A stretch of 64,000 nucleotides of DNA from Streptomonospora nanhaiensis (GTDB taxonomy: Bacteria; Actinomycetota; Actinomycetes; Streptosporangiales; Streptosporangiaceae): the NCBI RefSeq assembly GCF_026642255.1, contig NZ_CP113264.1, forward strand, positions 5,270,001 through 5,334,000, in the 5' to 3' direction. The notes under the pieces were generated by a model. It was not told the DNA's origin. It did not search any database and saw only the letters and a program-made list of their open reading frames with translations. The position numbers and the translations under genes were made by a program. Below are positions 19,762 to 27,825 of this stretch, piece after piece. The first letter of the stretch is position 1; the number at the start of each line of letters is the position of its first letter.

Positions 19762-20157
19762 ATGGGCGACGGCGCCGAGACCCGTCTGGGAAGCGTCTGC
19801 GAGCACGCAGCCGAGATCCGCGGCCGCCTCGCCGCGGTGGAGGGAGGCCCCTCCCTCGTGGACGCCGTGCTCAGGGCCGCGGCCGAGGGGCGCGGGGCGC
19901 CGGCCGCCCTGGACGAGCTGCACGGCGCCCTGGTCGCCCTCGGCGACGGGGCGGGGCTGTACGGCTACTCCAACGCCGCCCACCGCGTGGGCGCCCGCGA
20001 CCCGGCGCCCTCGGGCCTCGGCCTGCCCAGGCCCGCGTCCGCCGTGTACCGCTGCCCGCGGGGCCTGTGCGACCGGACCTGGGAGCCGAACCCGGCAGAG
20101 GACCCCCCGACCTGCCTGGTCGCCGGCCTCCCGCTCCGCTCCCCCAGGAGGGCGTAG
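19762..20157 (+). CDS. Hypothetical protein with C-terminal Cys cluster
   Basis: A 131-residue protein from ATG 19762, with GGAGG well placed upstream. The N-terminal about 75 residues look alpha-helical (EIRGRLAAVEGG, SLVDAVLRAAAEG). The C-terminal part carries VYRCPRGLCDRTWEP and a third Cys in DPPTCLVAG, suggestive of a small metal-binding ribbon. I do not recognise a family. The next gene starts 3 bp after the stop, so the two are translated together and probably work together. Confidence 0.6.
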   Translation: MGDGAETRLGSVCEHAAEIRGRLAAVEGGPSLVDAVLRAAAEGRGAPAALDELHGALVALGDGAGLYGYSNAAHRVGARDPAPSGLGLPRPASAVYRCPRGLCDRTWEPNPAEDPPTCLVAGLPLRSPRRA

Positions 20158-20160
20158 GCC

Positions 20161-21159
20161 GTGGGCGCCTTCCTGTCGGAGCTGGGCACCAGGCTCGCCG
20201 AGCGGTGGGTGACCGCGCTCGCCCTGCCCGGAGCCCTGTACCTGGCGGTCGCCACCGCCGCCTACGCGCTCGGCTGGGACCGGGCCTGGGACGTGGGCCA
20301 CCTGGTCTCGGAGATCACGCGCCTGGCCGAGGACCCGCGGGTGGACACCTTCGGCGGGCAGGCCCTGGTGTTCGCCGCGATCCTGGCCGGGAGCTCCGCC
20401 GCGGGGCTGCTCGCCCGGGGGACCGGGCGCATCGTCGAGCGCCTGTGGACGGCCGCCGACTGGCACCGGTGGCCGCCCCCGCTGCGGGGCTGGACCGGTC
20501 GGTGGGTGGAGTCGCGCCGACGCAGGTGGGACGTCCTGCGCGGCGAGGTGGAGCGGGTCCGTGCGGCCGGGGACGGCTCGGGCGGCGGGCAGGGCGCGGA
20601 GGCCGCCTTCGCCGCCGCCTACGACCGCATGGCGCGGCTCTCCCCCGAGAGGCCCGAGCGCCCCACCTGGGCCGGGGACCGTATCGGGGCGGCGCGGACG
20701 CGCCTGGACCGCGACCACGACGCCGACCTCGCCGTGCTGTGGCCGCACCTGTGGCTGGTCCTGCCCGAGGAGGCCCGGACGGAGGTCGCCGAGGCGCGGG
20801 ACGCGCTGTCGCGCTCCACGGGCCTGGCCGCGTGGGCGCTGCTGTACCTGCCGATGGCCGCGTGGTGGTATCCCGCCGCGCTCGCCTCCGCGGTGCTGGC
20901 CGCGATCGCGTGGGTGCGGACCCGGGCCGCGGCGGAGGCCTACGCCGCACTGGTCGAGGCCTCCGTCCGGCTGTACGCGACCGACCTGGCCGACCGGGCG
21001 GGGGTCGGGCACGGAGGGCGTTTCGACCGGGACCTGGGCGAACGGCTCACCCTGCGGCTCAGGGCCAGCATGCCCCCGCCGCCGCCCGTCCCCGCACCGG
21101 CGGCTCCCGCCGGTCCCTCCGGCTCCTCGGCCGCGGCGCCGGAGGGACCGGCGCGCTGA
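20161..21159 (+). CDS. Hypothetical membrane protein, partner of the preceding gene
   Basis: A 332-residue protein from GTG 20161. One hydrophobic segment near the N terminus (WVTALALPGALYLAVATAAY) and another around residues 63-80 (ALVFAAILAGSSAAGLLA) are followed by a charged, probably cytoplasmic region. A further hydrophobic pair lies at about 220-255 (LAAWALLYLPMAAWWYPAAL). The C-terminal 35 residues are Pro/Ala-rich and probably disordered. No enzymatic motif is visible. The tight pairing with the Cys-cluster protein suggests a membrane platform plus a soluble partner; function unknown. Confidence 0.6.
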   Translation: MGAFLSELGTRLAERWVTALALPGALYLAVATAAYALGWDRAWDVGHLVSEITRLAEDPRVDTFGGQALVFAAILAGSSAAGLLARGTGRIVERLWTAADWHRWPPPLRGWTGRWVESRRRRWDVLRGEVERVRAAGDGSGGGQGAEAAFAAAYDRMARLSPERPERPTWAGDRIGAARTRLDRDHDADLAVLWPHLWLVLPEEARTEVAEARDALSRSTGLAAWALLYLPMAAWWYPAALASAVLAAIAWVRTRAAAEAYAALVEASVRLYATDLADRAGVGHGGRFDRDLGERLTLRLRASMPPPPPVPAPAAPAGPSGSSAAAPEGPAR

Positions 21160-21461
21160 CCCGCGCGGCGTCGTGGCCACTGAACCGTCCGGGGGTGTCG
21201 TATTTCGCGACACCCGGTCTTCACGATTCCTCTTCCCACCCTTGAGGTGCGAGAACAGCCCGTGCGCTCTCGTCCTCGAACAAAACACCGGTGGCCCCCG
21301 CCCGAGGTCCCTCCGGGCCCCGTTCCCCGTGGCCGCGTACTCCCCGGCACGGCGCTGTCCTGCTGCCCGGAGGCGGCCGCCCGCGCCCGTCGGCGGGCCG
21401 GGACGGCCCTCGTGGGGCACGGGCAGACCGGGCGCCCGGCGGCGCGCGGCGCCGGCCGGGG
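21160..21461. other. Gene-free stretch between convergent genes
   Basis: About 300 bp between the membrane-protein gene and rsmB. It contains the hairpin at 21193-21215 and otherwise GC-rich sequence in which I see no gene, repeat or regulatory site. Confidence 0.5.
21193..21215. terminator. Hairpin after the membrane-protein gene
   Basis: GGGTGTCG and CGACACCC form a perfect 8-bp stem around a 7-nt loop (TATTTCG), about 35 bp after the stop of the plus-strand gene pair and facing rsmB. It is a plausible terminator without a clear T-tract. Confidence 0.5.
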
Positions 21462-22931
21462 TCAGTCCCGGGCCGCCTTGCGGAACAGGGCCAGGAACAT
21501 CGCGTCCGTGCCGTGGACGTGCGGCCAGAACTGGACGTAGTTCCCGTCCGGGCCCGCGGCCAGGTCCGGCACCTCGTCCAGGTAGTCGGCCGCGCGCAGC
21601 AGCGCCAGGTCGTCCCGCTCCGCGAGGATCCGCCGGACGATGCCGTCGGTCTCGTCCAGGTGCGGGGAGCACGTCACGTACGCCACCACGCCGCCGGGGC
21701 GCACGGCGTCCGCTGCGCGGGCCAGGAGGCCGTGCTGGAGGGGCGCCAGGTCGGCCGCGGAGGTCTCGGTGCGGCGCCAGCGCGACTCCGGGCGGCGCCT
21801 CAGCGCGCCCAGGCCCGTGCACGGCGCGTCCACCAGCACCCGGTCGAACACGCCCGGGCGCCAGGCGGGCCTGGTGCCGTCGGCCGCGATCACGCGCCCG
21901 GCGTCGCGGGGGGCCCGGCGCACCGCCGTGGCGACCAGCCCCGCACGGGCCGGCTGGACCTCGGACGCCAGGAGGCGGGCCCCGCGCTGCCCGGCGAGGG
22001 AGGCCAGCAGGCCGGCCTTGCCGCCGGGGCCCGCGCACATGTCCAGCCACAGGGCGTCGTCGCCGTGCGCGTCGACCCGGCTCAGGGCGAGGGCGACCAG
22101 CTGGCTGGCCTCGTCCTGCACGGCGGCCCGGTTCTGGCGGACCTCGCGGATCCCCGCCGGGTCCCCCTGGGGCAGGTAGGCGGCGAAGGGCGAGTAGCGC
22201 CCCTCCTCCGCGCCCGCGGCCACCAGGTCCTCGACGGTCGAGCGGCCGGGCTTGGCCACGAGCGTCACCCGGGGCCGCTCGTTGTGGGCGGCCAGCAGGC
22301 GCTCGGTGCGGACCAGGCCGGTGGAGGAGTGCTCCCCCAGTGCGCGGGCGAGCTCCTTGACCACCCAGCGCGGGTGGCTCCGTACGACCGCCAGGTACCC
22401 GCTGGGGTCGCGGTCCCGGTCGGGGGCGACCACGGCGGTCCACGCGTCCAGGTCGCGGGCCGACACCTTGCGCAGGACGGCGTTGACGAAACGGCCCCGG
22501 TGGTGGCCCACCACACGGCGGGCCAGGTCCACGGTGGCGCTGACGGCGGCATGCGGCGGGATCTTCGTGGACAGCAGCTGGTGGGCCCCCAGACGCAGGA
22601 CCGGCAGCGCGTCGGCGTCCACGGAGGCGAGCGTGCGGTCCACGCACGCCTCCAGGATCGCGTCGTAGGTGCCCTGGAGCCGCAGCGTGCCGTAGGTCAG
22701 CTCCGTGGCCAGGGCCGCGTCGCGCCCGCTGATGCCGCGCTCGGTGAGCAGCGCGGGCAGGAGGAGGTTGGCGTAGGCGTCGCGCTGCTCGACGGCGCAC
22801 AGCACGTCGTAGGCGACCCGGCGGGCGGGGTCACGGGGCGCGGGCGGCCCCGACGCCCCCTGTCCACCGCCCTGTACGGGCTTCGAGCCCCTGCGGGGCC
22901 GGCGGTACGGGGATCGGGACTGCTCGCTCAA
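21462..22931 (-). CDS. rsmB: 16S rRNA (cytosine-967-C5) methyltransferase
   Basis: A 489-residue two-domain protein. After a basic, low-complexity N terminus, a NusB-like RNA-binding domain runs from about 30 to 170 (RDAALATELTYGTLRLQGTY). The Rossmann methyltransferase follows, with the SAM loop LWLDMCAGPGGKAGLLASL and catalytic cysteines in LVDAPCTGLGALRRRPE and VAYVTCSPHLDETDGIV. It methylates C967 of 16S rRNA using SAM. It lies downstream of fmt in the same direction with about 75 bp between, the common actinobacterial order priA, fmt, rsmB. Confidence 0.93.
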   Translation of the reverse strand: MSEQSRSPYRRPRRGSKPVQGGGQGASGPPAPRDPARRVAYDVLCAVEQRDAYANLLLPALLTERGISGRDAALATELTYGTLRLQGTYDAILEACVDRTLASVDADALPVLRLGAHQLLSTKIPPHAAVSATVDLARRVVGHHRGRFVNAVLRKVSARDLDAWTAVVAPDRDRDPSGYLAVVRSHPRWVVKELARALGEHSSTGLVRTERLLAAHNERPRVTLVAKPGRSTVEDLVAAGAEEGRYSPFAAYLPQGDPAGIREVRQNRAAVQDEASQLVALALSRVDAHGDDALWLDMCAGPGGKAGLLASLAGQRGARLLASEVQPARAGLVATAVRRAPRDAGRVIAADGTRPAWRPGVFDRVLVDAPCTGLGALRRRPESRWRRTETSAADLAPLQHGLLARAADAVRPGGVVAYVTCSPHLDETDGIVRRILAERDDLALLRAADYLDEVPDLAAGPDGNYVQFWPHVHGTDAMFLALFRKAARD

Positions 22932-22961
22932 CTGTGCTGCCTCAACAAACCGGGGACGGGG

Positions 22962-22990
22962 CCTGGCGGACGTCCGTTCGGTCCGCCAGG
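22962..22990 (-). terminator. Hairpin between fmt and rsmB
   Basis: CCTGGCGGAC and GTCCGCCAGG form a perfect 10-bp stem around a 9-nt loop, 17 bp past the fmt stop and 31 bp before the rsmB start. It could be a partial terminator that lowers rsmB expression relative to fmt. Confidence 0.5.
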
Positions 22991-23006
22991 TCGAGACTAC
23001 GGCAGC

Positions 23007-23942
23007 TCACGCGCCCAGGCGGTCATCTTCGGTGGGACGCACGCCACGCGCCCAGTCCACGGCGGCCATGGACCGCTTGCCCTGCGGCTGCACCTCGCCG
23101 AGGGCGACGGGGTGGGTGCTGGTGCCGACCAGGACGTGCTTCTTGCCGGCGTGGATCCGACCGGGGGCGAGGTCGGGGGTGTCCGCGTCGGTCACGGGGG
23201 TGACGGGGCCGAGCTTGAGGCGGGTCCCGCGGAAGGTCGTCCAGGCGCCGGGGGCGGGGGTGCAGGCGCGGGCCACCCTGTCGACGCGCAGCGCCGGGAG
23301 CGTGAAGTCGAGTTCGGCGTCCGAGGGGGTGAGCTTGGCGGCGTAGGACAGCCCGTCGGCGGGCTGCTCGACCGGTTCGAGCTGCCCGGACGCGATGCCG
23401 TCGACGGTGCGCTTCAGGAGTTCGGCCCCGGAGACGGACAGCCGTCCGAGGAGCTCCCCGCTGGTGTCGGTGGGGCGCACGGCCTCGGTCAGGGTCCCGT
23501 AGACGGGCCCGGCGTCGAGCTCCTTGACGATCCGGAAGGTGGACGCCCCGGTGATGTCGTCGCCGTGCAGCACCGCGTGCTGGACGGGGGCGGCGCCGCG
23601 CCAGGCGGGCAGCAGGGAGAAGTGCAGGTTGACCCAGCCGTGGCGGGGGATGTCCAGGGCCGGCTGCGGCAGCAGCGCGCCGTAGGCGACCACGGGGCAG
23701 CAGTCGGGGGCGATCTCCTCCAGGCGAGCGAGGAACTCGGGGTCACCGGCCCTGGCGGGTTTGAGGACCTCGATGCCCTCGGCCTCGGCCACCTCGCCCA
23801 CCGGGCTCGCGGAGATCCGGCGGCCCCGGCCGGAGCGGGCGTCGGGCCGGGTGACCACGGCCGCCACCTCGTGCTCGGAGCCGATCAGCGCCCGGAGCGA
23901 GGGCACTGCCACCTCCGGTGTTCCGGCAAAGACGAGCTTCAT
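23007..23942 (-). CDS. fmt: Methionyl-tRNA formyltransferase
   Basis: A 311-residue enzyme that formylates initiator Met-tRNA from 10-formyl-tetrahydrofolate. [20 protein letters not shown] is the standard N terminus. The hydrolase-fold active site is covered by [20 protein letters not shown] and [20 protein letters not shown], and the C-terminal OB-like domain is present ([20 protein letters not shown]). Length is normal. It is divergent from priA, with about 110 bp shared promoter space. Confidence 0.95.
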   Translation of the reverse strand: MKLVFAGTPEVAVPSLRALIGSEHEVAAVVTRPDARSGRGRRISASPVGEVAEAEGIEVLKPARAGDPEFLARLEEIAPDCCPVVAYGALLPQPALDIPRHGWVNLHFSLLPAWRGAAPVQHAVLHGDDITGASTFRIVKELDAGPVYGTLTEAVRPTDTSGELLGRLSVSGAELLKRTVDGIASGQLEPVEQPADGLSYAAKLTPSDAELDFTLPALRVDRVARACTPAPGAWTTFRGTRLKLGPVTPVTDADTPDLAPGRIHAGKKHVLVGTSTHPVALGEVQPQGKRSMAAVDWARGVRPTEDDRLGA

Positions 23943-24051
23943 GTTCGGATCCCCCTCCGCTGCGCGTACGGGACACTGTTCTACCAGTCACGGAGGGGGC
24001 TCCCGCCGCAGAGGAGCGGCGGTGTCGGACCGTTCTGGTAGACCAGTGGTG

Positions 24052-26244
24052 ATGACAGCGCAGTCCGATCCACCCGGCGACGCCCTCTTCGACGTGTCGG
24101 AGCTGGTGGACCCCAGAGCCGCGGCCAGGGCCAGGGCCGAGGAGGCGTCCCGTCCGGCGCCGAGGAAACCCGCCGGGCGGCTGTCCGTCGCGCGCGTCAT
24201 CGTGGACACCCCCCTGCCCCACCTGGACCGGCTCTTCGACTACCGGGTCCCCGCCGACCTGGACGAGGCCGCCGTCCCAGGCTGCAGGGTGAAGGTCGCC
24301 TTCCGCCACCGGCTGCTCGGCGGGTTCATCGCGGAGCGGGTGGAGCGCTCGGAGTTCGACGGCCGGCTCGCCTACCTGTCCGAGGTGGTCTCCCCGGAGC
24401 CGGTCCTCACGCCGGAGATCCTGGAACTGGCCCGGGCCGTGGCCGGACGGTACGCGGGCAACCTGCACGACGTGGTCAGGCTGGCCGTCCCGCCGCGCCG
24501 GGCGCGGGTCGAGCGCGAGGCCGTCCCTGACGCGGACGCCCCGGCGGGGGACGCGGAGGACGCGGAGGCAGGCCCCGCGGAACCGACCGCGGAACCCTCC
24601 GCCGAGCCCCCGGGCGGGACCGGGGCAGCCGAGCCCGGGGGCGCGGAACCCTCGGCCGAGGCCCCGGGGGCCGACTGCGGCCCCTGGGCGGACTACCCCG
24701 AGGGGCCCGCCTTCGTCGCGGCCCTGCGCGAGGGGCGCGCGGCGCGCGCGGTGTGGAACGCCCTCCCCGGGAACGACTGGCCGGACGCGATCGCGGTGGC
24801 CGCCGGGGCCGCCCTCGCTGCGGGGCGCGGGACGGTGGTGGTGCTCCCCAACAGCCGCGACGTCGAGGCGGTGGACGCCGCGATGGTGCGGCGCCTGGGC
24901 GGGGGGCGGCACGTCGCCCTGCCCGCCGACCTCGGACCGACCCCGCGCTACCGGCGCTGGCTGTCGGTCCTGCGCGGAGGGGTCCGGGTGGTCGTGGGGA
25001 CCCGCACCGCGATCTTCGCCCCCGTCCGCGACCTCGGTCTGGTCGTGCTCTGGGACGACGGCGACGACGTCCACGCCGACCCGCACACCCCCTATCCGCA
25101 CGCCCGCACCGTGCTGGCCATGCGGGCGCACCAGACGGGGTCGGGGGCGCTGTTCGGCGGGCACACCCGCACCACGGACGCCCAGCTCCTGGTCGAGTCC
25201 GGCTGGGCGCACCCGCTGGTCGCGGACCGCGCGACGCTGCGCCGCCGGGCCCCGCTCGTCAAGCCCGCGGGGGACGACCGCGAACTCGCCCGGGACGAGG
25301 CCGCCCGCACCGCCCGCATGCCGAGCCTGGCCCTCAAGTCGGCGCGGGACGCGGCCAGGACCGGGCCGGTGCTGTTCCAGGTTCCGCGCCGTGGCTACCT
25401 CAACACCCTGGCCTGCGCGGGCTGCCGCGAACCCGCGCGCTGCGACGGCTGCCGCGGGCCGCTCGCGATCCGCGAGGCGGACGCCCTGCCCTCCTGCGGC
25501 TGGTGCGGACGGGTGGCCGGGCAGTGGACGTGCCCCGACTGCGGGGCCTCCCGGATGCGCGCGGTGGTGGTGGGGGCCCGCCGCACCGCCGAGGAGCTGG
25601 GCCGGGCCTTTCCCTCCCTCACCGTGCGCACGTCCGGGCGCGACGAGGTGCTGCCGGAGGTCCCGGACAAGCCGTCCCTGGTGGTGGCCACCCCCGGGGC
25701 CGAACCGGTGGTCAGGGGCGGCGGGTACGCGGCGGCGGTGCTCCTGGACGGCTGGGCCCTGCTGAACAGGGCCGACCTGCGCGCTTCGGAGGAGACGCTG
25801 CGCCGCTGGTTCAACGCCGCAGCGCTGGTGCGGCCGGGCGGCACCGTGGTGGTGTCCGCGGAGGCGTCGCTGCCGGTGGTGCAGGCCCTGGTGCGCTGGG
25901 ACCCGGGCGGTTTCGCCGCACGGGAACTGGCCGAGCGCAGGGAGCTGGGGTTCCCCCCCGCCGTGACGATGGCGTCGATCACCGGCGCCGTGGACGACGT
26001 GCGCGAACTGCTCGCCCAGGTGGAGCTGCCCGAGTGCGCCGAGGTGCTCGGGCCCGTGCCGGTGGCCTCGGAGCGCGGCCCCGTCGCCGAGGGCGCGCCG
26101 CCCACGGAGCGCGCGCTGCTCCGGGTGCCCCGCGAGGGGGTGGGCGCGCTGGCCCGCTCGCTGAAGGCCGCGGCGTCGGCGCGCAGCGCCCGCGGGGACG
26201 AGCACCTCGCCCAGGTACGGGTGGACCCGCTGCAGGTGCTCTGA
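24052..26244 (+). CDS. priA: PriA-like replication restart protein lacking helicase motifs
   Basis: A 730-residue protein from ATG 24052 (GTG 24049 adjacent). The N-terminal DNA-binding domain is typical (ARVIVDTPLPHLDRLFDY, FRHRLLGGFIAERVE). An acidic Pro/Ala-rich insertion covers about 160-205. The zinc region has four pairs, CAGC, CDGC, CGWC and CPDC. The Walker A lysine motif is absent where expected (WNALPGNDWPDAI) and the DEAH-type box reads LWDDGDDVHAD. Loss of ATPase motifs is known for actinobacterial PriA, which are annotated as probable restart proteins. It presumably keeps the structural role at stalled forks without helicase activity. Confidence 0.88.
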   Translation: MTAQSDPPGDALFDVSELVDPRAAARARAEEASRPAPRKPAGRLSVARVIVDTPLPHLDRLFDYRVPADLDEAAVPGCRVKVAFRHRLLGGFIAERVERSEFDGRLAYLSEVVSPEPVLTPEILELARAVAGRYAGNLHDVVRLAVPPRRARVEREAVPDADAPAGDAEDAEAGPAEPTAEPSAEPPGGTGAAEPGGAEPSAEAPGADCGPWADYPEGPAFVAALREGRAARAVWNALPGNDWPDAIAVAAGAALAAGRGTVVVLPNSRDVEAVDAAMVRRLGGGRHVALPADLGPTPRYRRWLSVLRGGVRVVVGTRTAIFAPVRDLGLVVLWDDGDDVHADPHTPYPHARTVLAMRAHQTGSGALFGGHTRTTDAQLLVESGWAHPLVADRATLRRRAPLVKPAGDDRELARDEAARTARMPSLALKSARDAARTGPVLFQVPRRGYLNTLACAGCREPARCDGCRGPLAIREADALPSCGWCGRVAGQWTCPDCGASRMRAVVVGARRTAEELGRAFPSLTVRTSGRDEVLPEVPDKPSLVVATPGAEPVVRGGGYAAAVLLDGWALLNRADLRASEETLRRWFNAAALVRPGGTVVVSAEASLPVVQALVRWDPGGFAARELAERRELGFPPAVTMASITGAVDDVRELLAQVELPECAEVLGPVPVASERGPVAEGAPPTERALLRVPREGVGALARSLKAAASARSARGDEHLAQVRVDPLQVL

Positions 26245-26280
26245 CCCGTCGACGGGCAGCCGGGAGGCGCCCGCCCCGGC

Positions 26281-26823
26281 TCAGCTCCGGGCGGGCCCGG
26301 CGCGGTAGAGGTCGCGCAGCAGCGCGATCTCCGCCCCGTGGTGGATGATCTCCCGGTTGACGTGCAGCACGAGGGCGACCATCGGGAAGTCCTCCCACTG
26401 CCGCGCCTCGGTGCCGCCCACCTGCGCGGCGAGGCCGTCCTCGTCGAGGCCCTGGATGTTCTCGGACCAGGTCTCGTAGGCGTGGCGCAGACGCTGCTTG
26501 GCCTCGGCCGCGTCGCCGGGCCAGTTGACGCTCTCCCGGGTGTAGGTGCGGTCGCCGAAGTGCCAGTTGACGCGGGTCTCCAGGACGTCCACGACGAGGT
26601 GTCCGAGCCGCCAGGCGATGGTGGTCACGGGCGGGGGCTCGGGCTCGGGGACCGCGGAGTCCGGCCGGTACCGCCCGTCCTCCCCCTCCCGCACGGTCCA
26701 GGCCCCGGGCGCCGGGAGCCAGTGGTACTCGGCGTCGGTCAGCCCCTCCAGCCGCGGCCACAGCGAGTACTCCCAGTAGAACTGGAGCTGTGCCAGGACC
26801 TCGCCCGTCCAGTTCACCGCCAT
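26281..26823 (-). CDS. DinB family protein
   Basis: A 180-residue four-helix-bundle protein of the DinB/YfiT superfamily. The start is ATG 26823 behind GGAAGGGGGG. Potential metal-binding histidines are in WRLGHLVVDVLETRV and in the C-terminal HVNREIIHHGAEIALLRDLY, the position expected for the family triad. Superfamily members include thiol-dependent transferases using mycothiol or bacillithiol; the substrate is unknown. Its start codon lies inside the end of the preceding methyltransferase-like gene (10-bp overlap), implying translational coupling. Confidence 0.8.
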   Translation of the reverse strand: MAVNWTGEVLAQLQFYWEYSLWPRLEGLTDAEYHWLPAPGAWTVREGEDGRYRPDSAVPEPEPPPVTTIAWRLGHLVVDVLETRVNWHFGDRTYTRESVNWPGDAAEAKQRLRHAYETWSENIQGLDEDGLAAQVGGTEARQWEDFPMVALVLHVNREIIHHGAEIALLRDLYRAGPARS

Positions 26824-27521
26824 CGGCGGTCCCCCCTTCCGCTCCCCGGCGCGCGGCCGAGCCCCGCCAGGGTCCCGGTCCCCCTGTCGGAGACGTCCTC
26901 GTCCGGATAGGGCCACCATCGCAGGTCGGCCACCCCGGGTTCAACAGGGCGGAAGGGGCCGAAGGCGCGTTCGACCACGGCCCGGGGAGCGGGGGACGCG
27001 AGGGCGAGGTAGCCGCCGCCGCGCATGAGGGCGTGGAGGCCCGCGACGCCGCCGGGCGGGTCGTCGGCGGTGAAGGGGCGGGTCATCAGGACGGCGACGG
27101 GCTCGTCGAAGTCGACGAGCCCGGAGGCGCCCAGGCGGCGCAGGAGTCCGTCGGGTCCGGAGCCGTCCCCGGAGAGCACGGCCGCACCCGCGGTGGGGAG
27201 CATGCCGGCCGCCCCGTGCGGGACCAGGTGGACGACGGTGGCCCCGGGGTCGCCGGCGTGCACGCGCTCGGCCGTGCCGGGCACCGGGCACCCCCAGTCG
27301 ACGAACTGGCGGACGCCGGCGTCGACGCGCAGGTAGTCGATGACCCTGCCGAGGAAGGCCTGGTGCAGGCGGGTGGCCTCGCCCTGGCGGGAGGCGGGGG
27401 GTTCGGCCCCGCGCGGGTCGAGGCTGACCACGCGCGACCGCCGTCCGGGGACCTGCGCGGGTGGCCGCTGCCTGGACACGGCCGCGAGCGGGCCTGCCTC
27501 GGGTCCTCGGACGTCCGTCAC
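26814..27521 (-). CDS. Degenerate SAM-dependent methyltransferase-like protein (DUF574-related)
   Basis: About 235 residues from GTG 27521, chosen for GGGGGAG seven bases upstream; the frame is open to 27704. The middle resembles the actinobacterial S-adenosyl methyltransferase family PF04672: RLHQAFLGRVIDYLRVDAGVRQFVDWG, then LVDFDEPVAVLMTRPF and the late LMRGGGYLALASP. Family members start with an HNARVYDYLLGGKDNF-type segment, which is missing. Their SAM loop (DIGTGLP-type) reads DWGCPVPG here. It may have lost catalysis or been repurposed. Overlap with the DinB gene indicates an operon. Confidence 0.6.
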   Translation of the reverse strand: MTDVRGPEAGPLAAVSRQRPPAQVPGRRSRVVSLDPRGAEPPASRQGEATRLHQAFLGRVIDYLRVDAGVRQFVDWGCPVPGTAERVHAGDPGATVVHLVPHGAAGMLPTAGAAVLSGDGSGPDGLLRRLGASGLVDFDEPVAVLMTRPFTADDPPGGVAGLHALMRGGGYLALASPAPRAVVERAFGPFRPVEPGVADLRWWPYPDEDVSDRGTGTLAGLGRAPGSGRGDRRWR

Positions 27522-27825
27522 GGTCACGCTCCCCCAGCCGGTTCGCTCGTGGGAGGCAGGACGCGCCGAGGAGCGGACCGGTCGGGCCCGTCGGCGTCGC
27601 GCCATGCCGTCAGGGCCCGATGCTACAGGTTGGGAAAGTGATCCCCGGCACACCCTGGAGTGAAATATGCCCTGTTGTACTGTTTGTTGCCTCGTGCGAC
27701 GCAAGGTTCCGGAACATCCGTGCCGGAAGCCCTGACGGGCGCCGCCGGAGGCCCCGGACGCCAGGGGCGCGACGGCTCTTCCGGCGCCGCCGCGCCCCCT
27801 TCTCCGCCCGTCCGCCCGCCTCGGC
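27522..27825. other. Intergenic stretch upstream of the methyltransferase-like gene
   Basis: About 300 bp between the ABC permease stop and the methyltransferase-like start. An AT-richer patch at 27650-27700, unusual for this region, is a likely promoter for the minus-strand pair. I see no gene in it. Confidence 0.4.

Noticed and set aside
19459-22800. A 1113-codon minus-strand frame across the Cys-cluster/membrane pair and rsmB
   Set aside because: Shadow of real genes on both strands; no conserved sequence within it.
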